DNA from: Planctomycetaceae bacterium
GTDB lineage: Bacteria > Planctomycetota > Planctomycetia > Planctomycetales > Planctomycetaceae
Assembly: GCA_041398825.1 (NCBI GenBank)
Contig: JAWKTX010000008.1
Span: 124,001-188,000, forward strand
DNA: 64,000 nt
Reading direction: 5' to 3'
Part shown: piece after piece, positions 62,924 through 64,000 of the stretch
Layout of the letters: each line of letters starts with the position of its first letter
Position numbering within the stretch: the stretch's first letter is position 1
Position numbers and translations under genes: made by a program
Notes under the pieces: generated by a model
What the model saw: the letters and a program-made list of their open reading frames with translations, nothing else
Told to the model about the DNA's origin: nothing
Database searches by the model: none

Positions 62924-62959
62924 AGGGCTGTTGGTCGGATGTTCTGCCGCCGAAATCAG

Positions 62960-63028
62960 CTTGGTGAAACGGGACCAGCTCGAGCAGGAATCCTTAAACA
63001 CGACGCTTTCCAGTCGAGCTGTCTGCCT
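62960..63028 (+). repeat. Dispersed repeat, copy 2
   Basis: Degenerate copy of the element at 36314-36383, sharing AAACGGGAC, CTCGAGCAGGA, AAACACGA and TTTCCAGT in the same order. It lies just after the kinase gene and before the sulfatase remnant, and may mark an old insertion or rearrangement. Confidence 0.65.
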
Positions 63029-63094
63029 GTTCCGGCTTTTCAATGGACAGCTACTCAGTTTGTCCAGCTGATGTTGCCTGAGTTGCAAACGCTT

Positions 63095-63611
63095 ACCGGA
63101 CGGTGGGCCAATAACGGACCGTTGCGAGACGGCAAGCAAGCGTCTACGAGGGCGCATCCGAGTACCCACTGTGCGTAGTCTGGCCGGGCCGGATTGCGGC
63201 CGGTTCGGAACACGGATCGGCGATGATGTCGATGGATATTCTGGCCAACGTTATTTCAGCGGCTGGTTTGTCTGTCCCGGATGATCTCGATGGCCGTAGT
63301 TTTCTTCCGGCACTTCAGGGCAAGACCAGCCACCGCCGCGCAGTGAGTGGCTGTTTACTCGACGCGAAGGCGGGATTCGATACGGAGGCAAGACGATTGA
63401 AGCCATCCGCGAAGGCGAGTGGAAACTGCTTCAGAATTCCCCGTTTGAACCACTGGAACTCTACAACCTGTCGGCGGGTCCCCGGAACAAAACAATCTGG
63501 CAGACAAAAAACCGAGGCATCGTCAACCAGCTCAATGCGAAACTGCGTCTCCATCTCCAACGCGGCGCTGTGCCAAAAGTAACCACCAGCCAGGTAGTTA
63601 CGAATCACTGA
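63095..63611 (+). pseudogene. Frameshifted sulfatase, C-terminal part
   Basis: Reading across three frames recovers the end of an arylsulfatase: NNGPLRDGK, then (frame change) GRIRVPTV, then (change) WPGRIAAGSEHGSAMMSMDI and LANVISAAGLSVPDDLDGRS, LPALQGKTS, then (change) EGGIRYGGKTIEAIREGEWK, LLQNSPFEPLELYNLSAG, then (change) EQNNLADKKP, then (change) GIVNQLNAKLRLHLQRGAV ending at TGA 63609-63611. The order and motifs (GIRVP, D-G-R-S, G-E-W-K, LYNL, NNLAD) match the sulfatase C-terminal domain. The catalytic N-terminal half with the formylglycine site is absent, so it is a degraded remnant. Confidence 0.75.
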
Positions 63612-63629
63612 TGATAAGGAACGACGTTC

Positions 63630-63794
63630 ATGAACACTGTGTTTGTCTGGGAACGCTGTTCGTGTCGCTGTGATTCAGGAATGACAACTGGTCTGAAAGG
63701 GTTCGACTGGGGTTTGGGGCTGAATGTTCGAACAGGTGATTTGTCCTTTGTGGGAAATCAGGCACCGAAGTTTCTCGAGTGGCGGGGGTATTGA
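63630..63794 (+). CDS. Possible small protein (54 residues)
   Basis: ATG at 63630 has AAGGA eight bases upstream. The product starts MNTVFVWERCSCRCDSGMTT and ends APKFLEWRGY; two Cys-x-Cys motifs are close together. No homologue is recognised. It lies just after the sulfatase remnant in a region that otherwise looks decayed, so it may be a chance frame. Confidence 0.25.
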   Translation: MNTVFVWERCSCRCDSGMTTGLKGFDWGLGLNVRTGDLSFVGNQAPKFLEWRGY

Positions 63795-64000
63795 GAAACA
63801 TCGTGCCGAACGGGCATAGTTGTTGGAGCCAACGGTTTCAACTGTCGGAATGTCGGTTGCCCATCTTTTGCAAGAAACAATCGGTTGAGAACCTATTCTC
63901 GCCCGCTCGTCATCATTTGCCCGAGTGCCTGTAAGGCTATCGCTTCGGCAGAAAGCCTGAATGCGTCGACTGGTGAAAGACGACTGGCTGCTGAGATCTC

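Overview
The window looks like a chromosomal segment from a planctomycete, probably of the Planctomycetaceae type. The evidence is protein content rather than any rRNA gene: a Cys-rich YTV-repeat cell-wall protein, a Tat-exported DUF1501 protein, two PSCyt1/DUF1549/DUF1553 cytochrome proteins, an ECF sigma factor next to a Ser/Thr kinase with propeller and LRR repeats, a cohesin-like/dockerin-like pair and many long secreted proteins of unknown function. Base composition is moderate, there are no insertion sequences, prophage genes or CRISPR arrays, and two tRNA genes lie between ordinary genes.

Layout. 1-3012 (minus) is a short chemotaxis operon: unknown protein, CheW, a methyl-accepting protein without a sensor domain, and the start of a further gene cut by the window edge. 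3407-10269 holds an LRR/TPR lipoprotein, a cadherin-like membrane protein, a PIG-L deacetylase and an alpha/beta hydrolase. 10437-14394 (minus) is a compact fatty-acid cluster: two hotdog dehydratases, FabG, a long acyl carrier protein and FabF. 14980-21025 holds the YTV protein with its terminator, DUF1501, a glyoxalase-fold protein, tRNA-Ser and a large secreted unknown. purE-purK follow on the minus strand.

23111-28669 is the first unusual locus: three small secreted beta-rich proteins (one divergent), then a lipoprotein secretin and a protein resembling fimbrial chaperones. I read it as a possible secretin-based surface-fibre system. After tRNA-Leu and a tagaturonate epimerase (UxaE) comes the second unusual locus, 30657-36286: a VIT/VWA lipoprotein, a cohesin-like secreted protein, a membrane-anchored dockerin-like protein, a DUF4349 lipoprotein and a divergent ECF sigma factor. 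Overlapping ECF-type -35 elements lie on both strands in the spacer between the last two.

36922-50383 holds an FHA protein with a long acidic tail and a repeated short motif, a secreted repeat-domain protein, two probable hexonate dehydratases of different folds (enolase superfamily and UxuA), and two PSCyt1 proteins flanking a tandem substrate-binding protein. 50422-56724 (minus) joins a pentahaem-type cytochrome, a propeller protein, MqnD of futalosine menaquinone synthesis and an HlyD-type fusion protein. The window ends with the ECF/kinase pair (57194-62923), a gene remnant before the kinase, a dispersed repeat and a frameshifted sulfatase remnant.

All functional calls come from reading motifs by eye; no database search was run.
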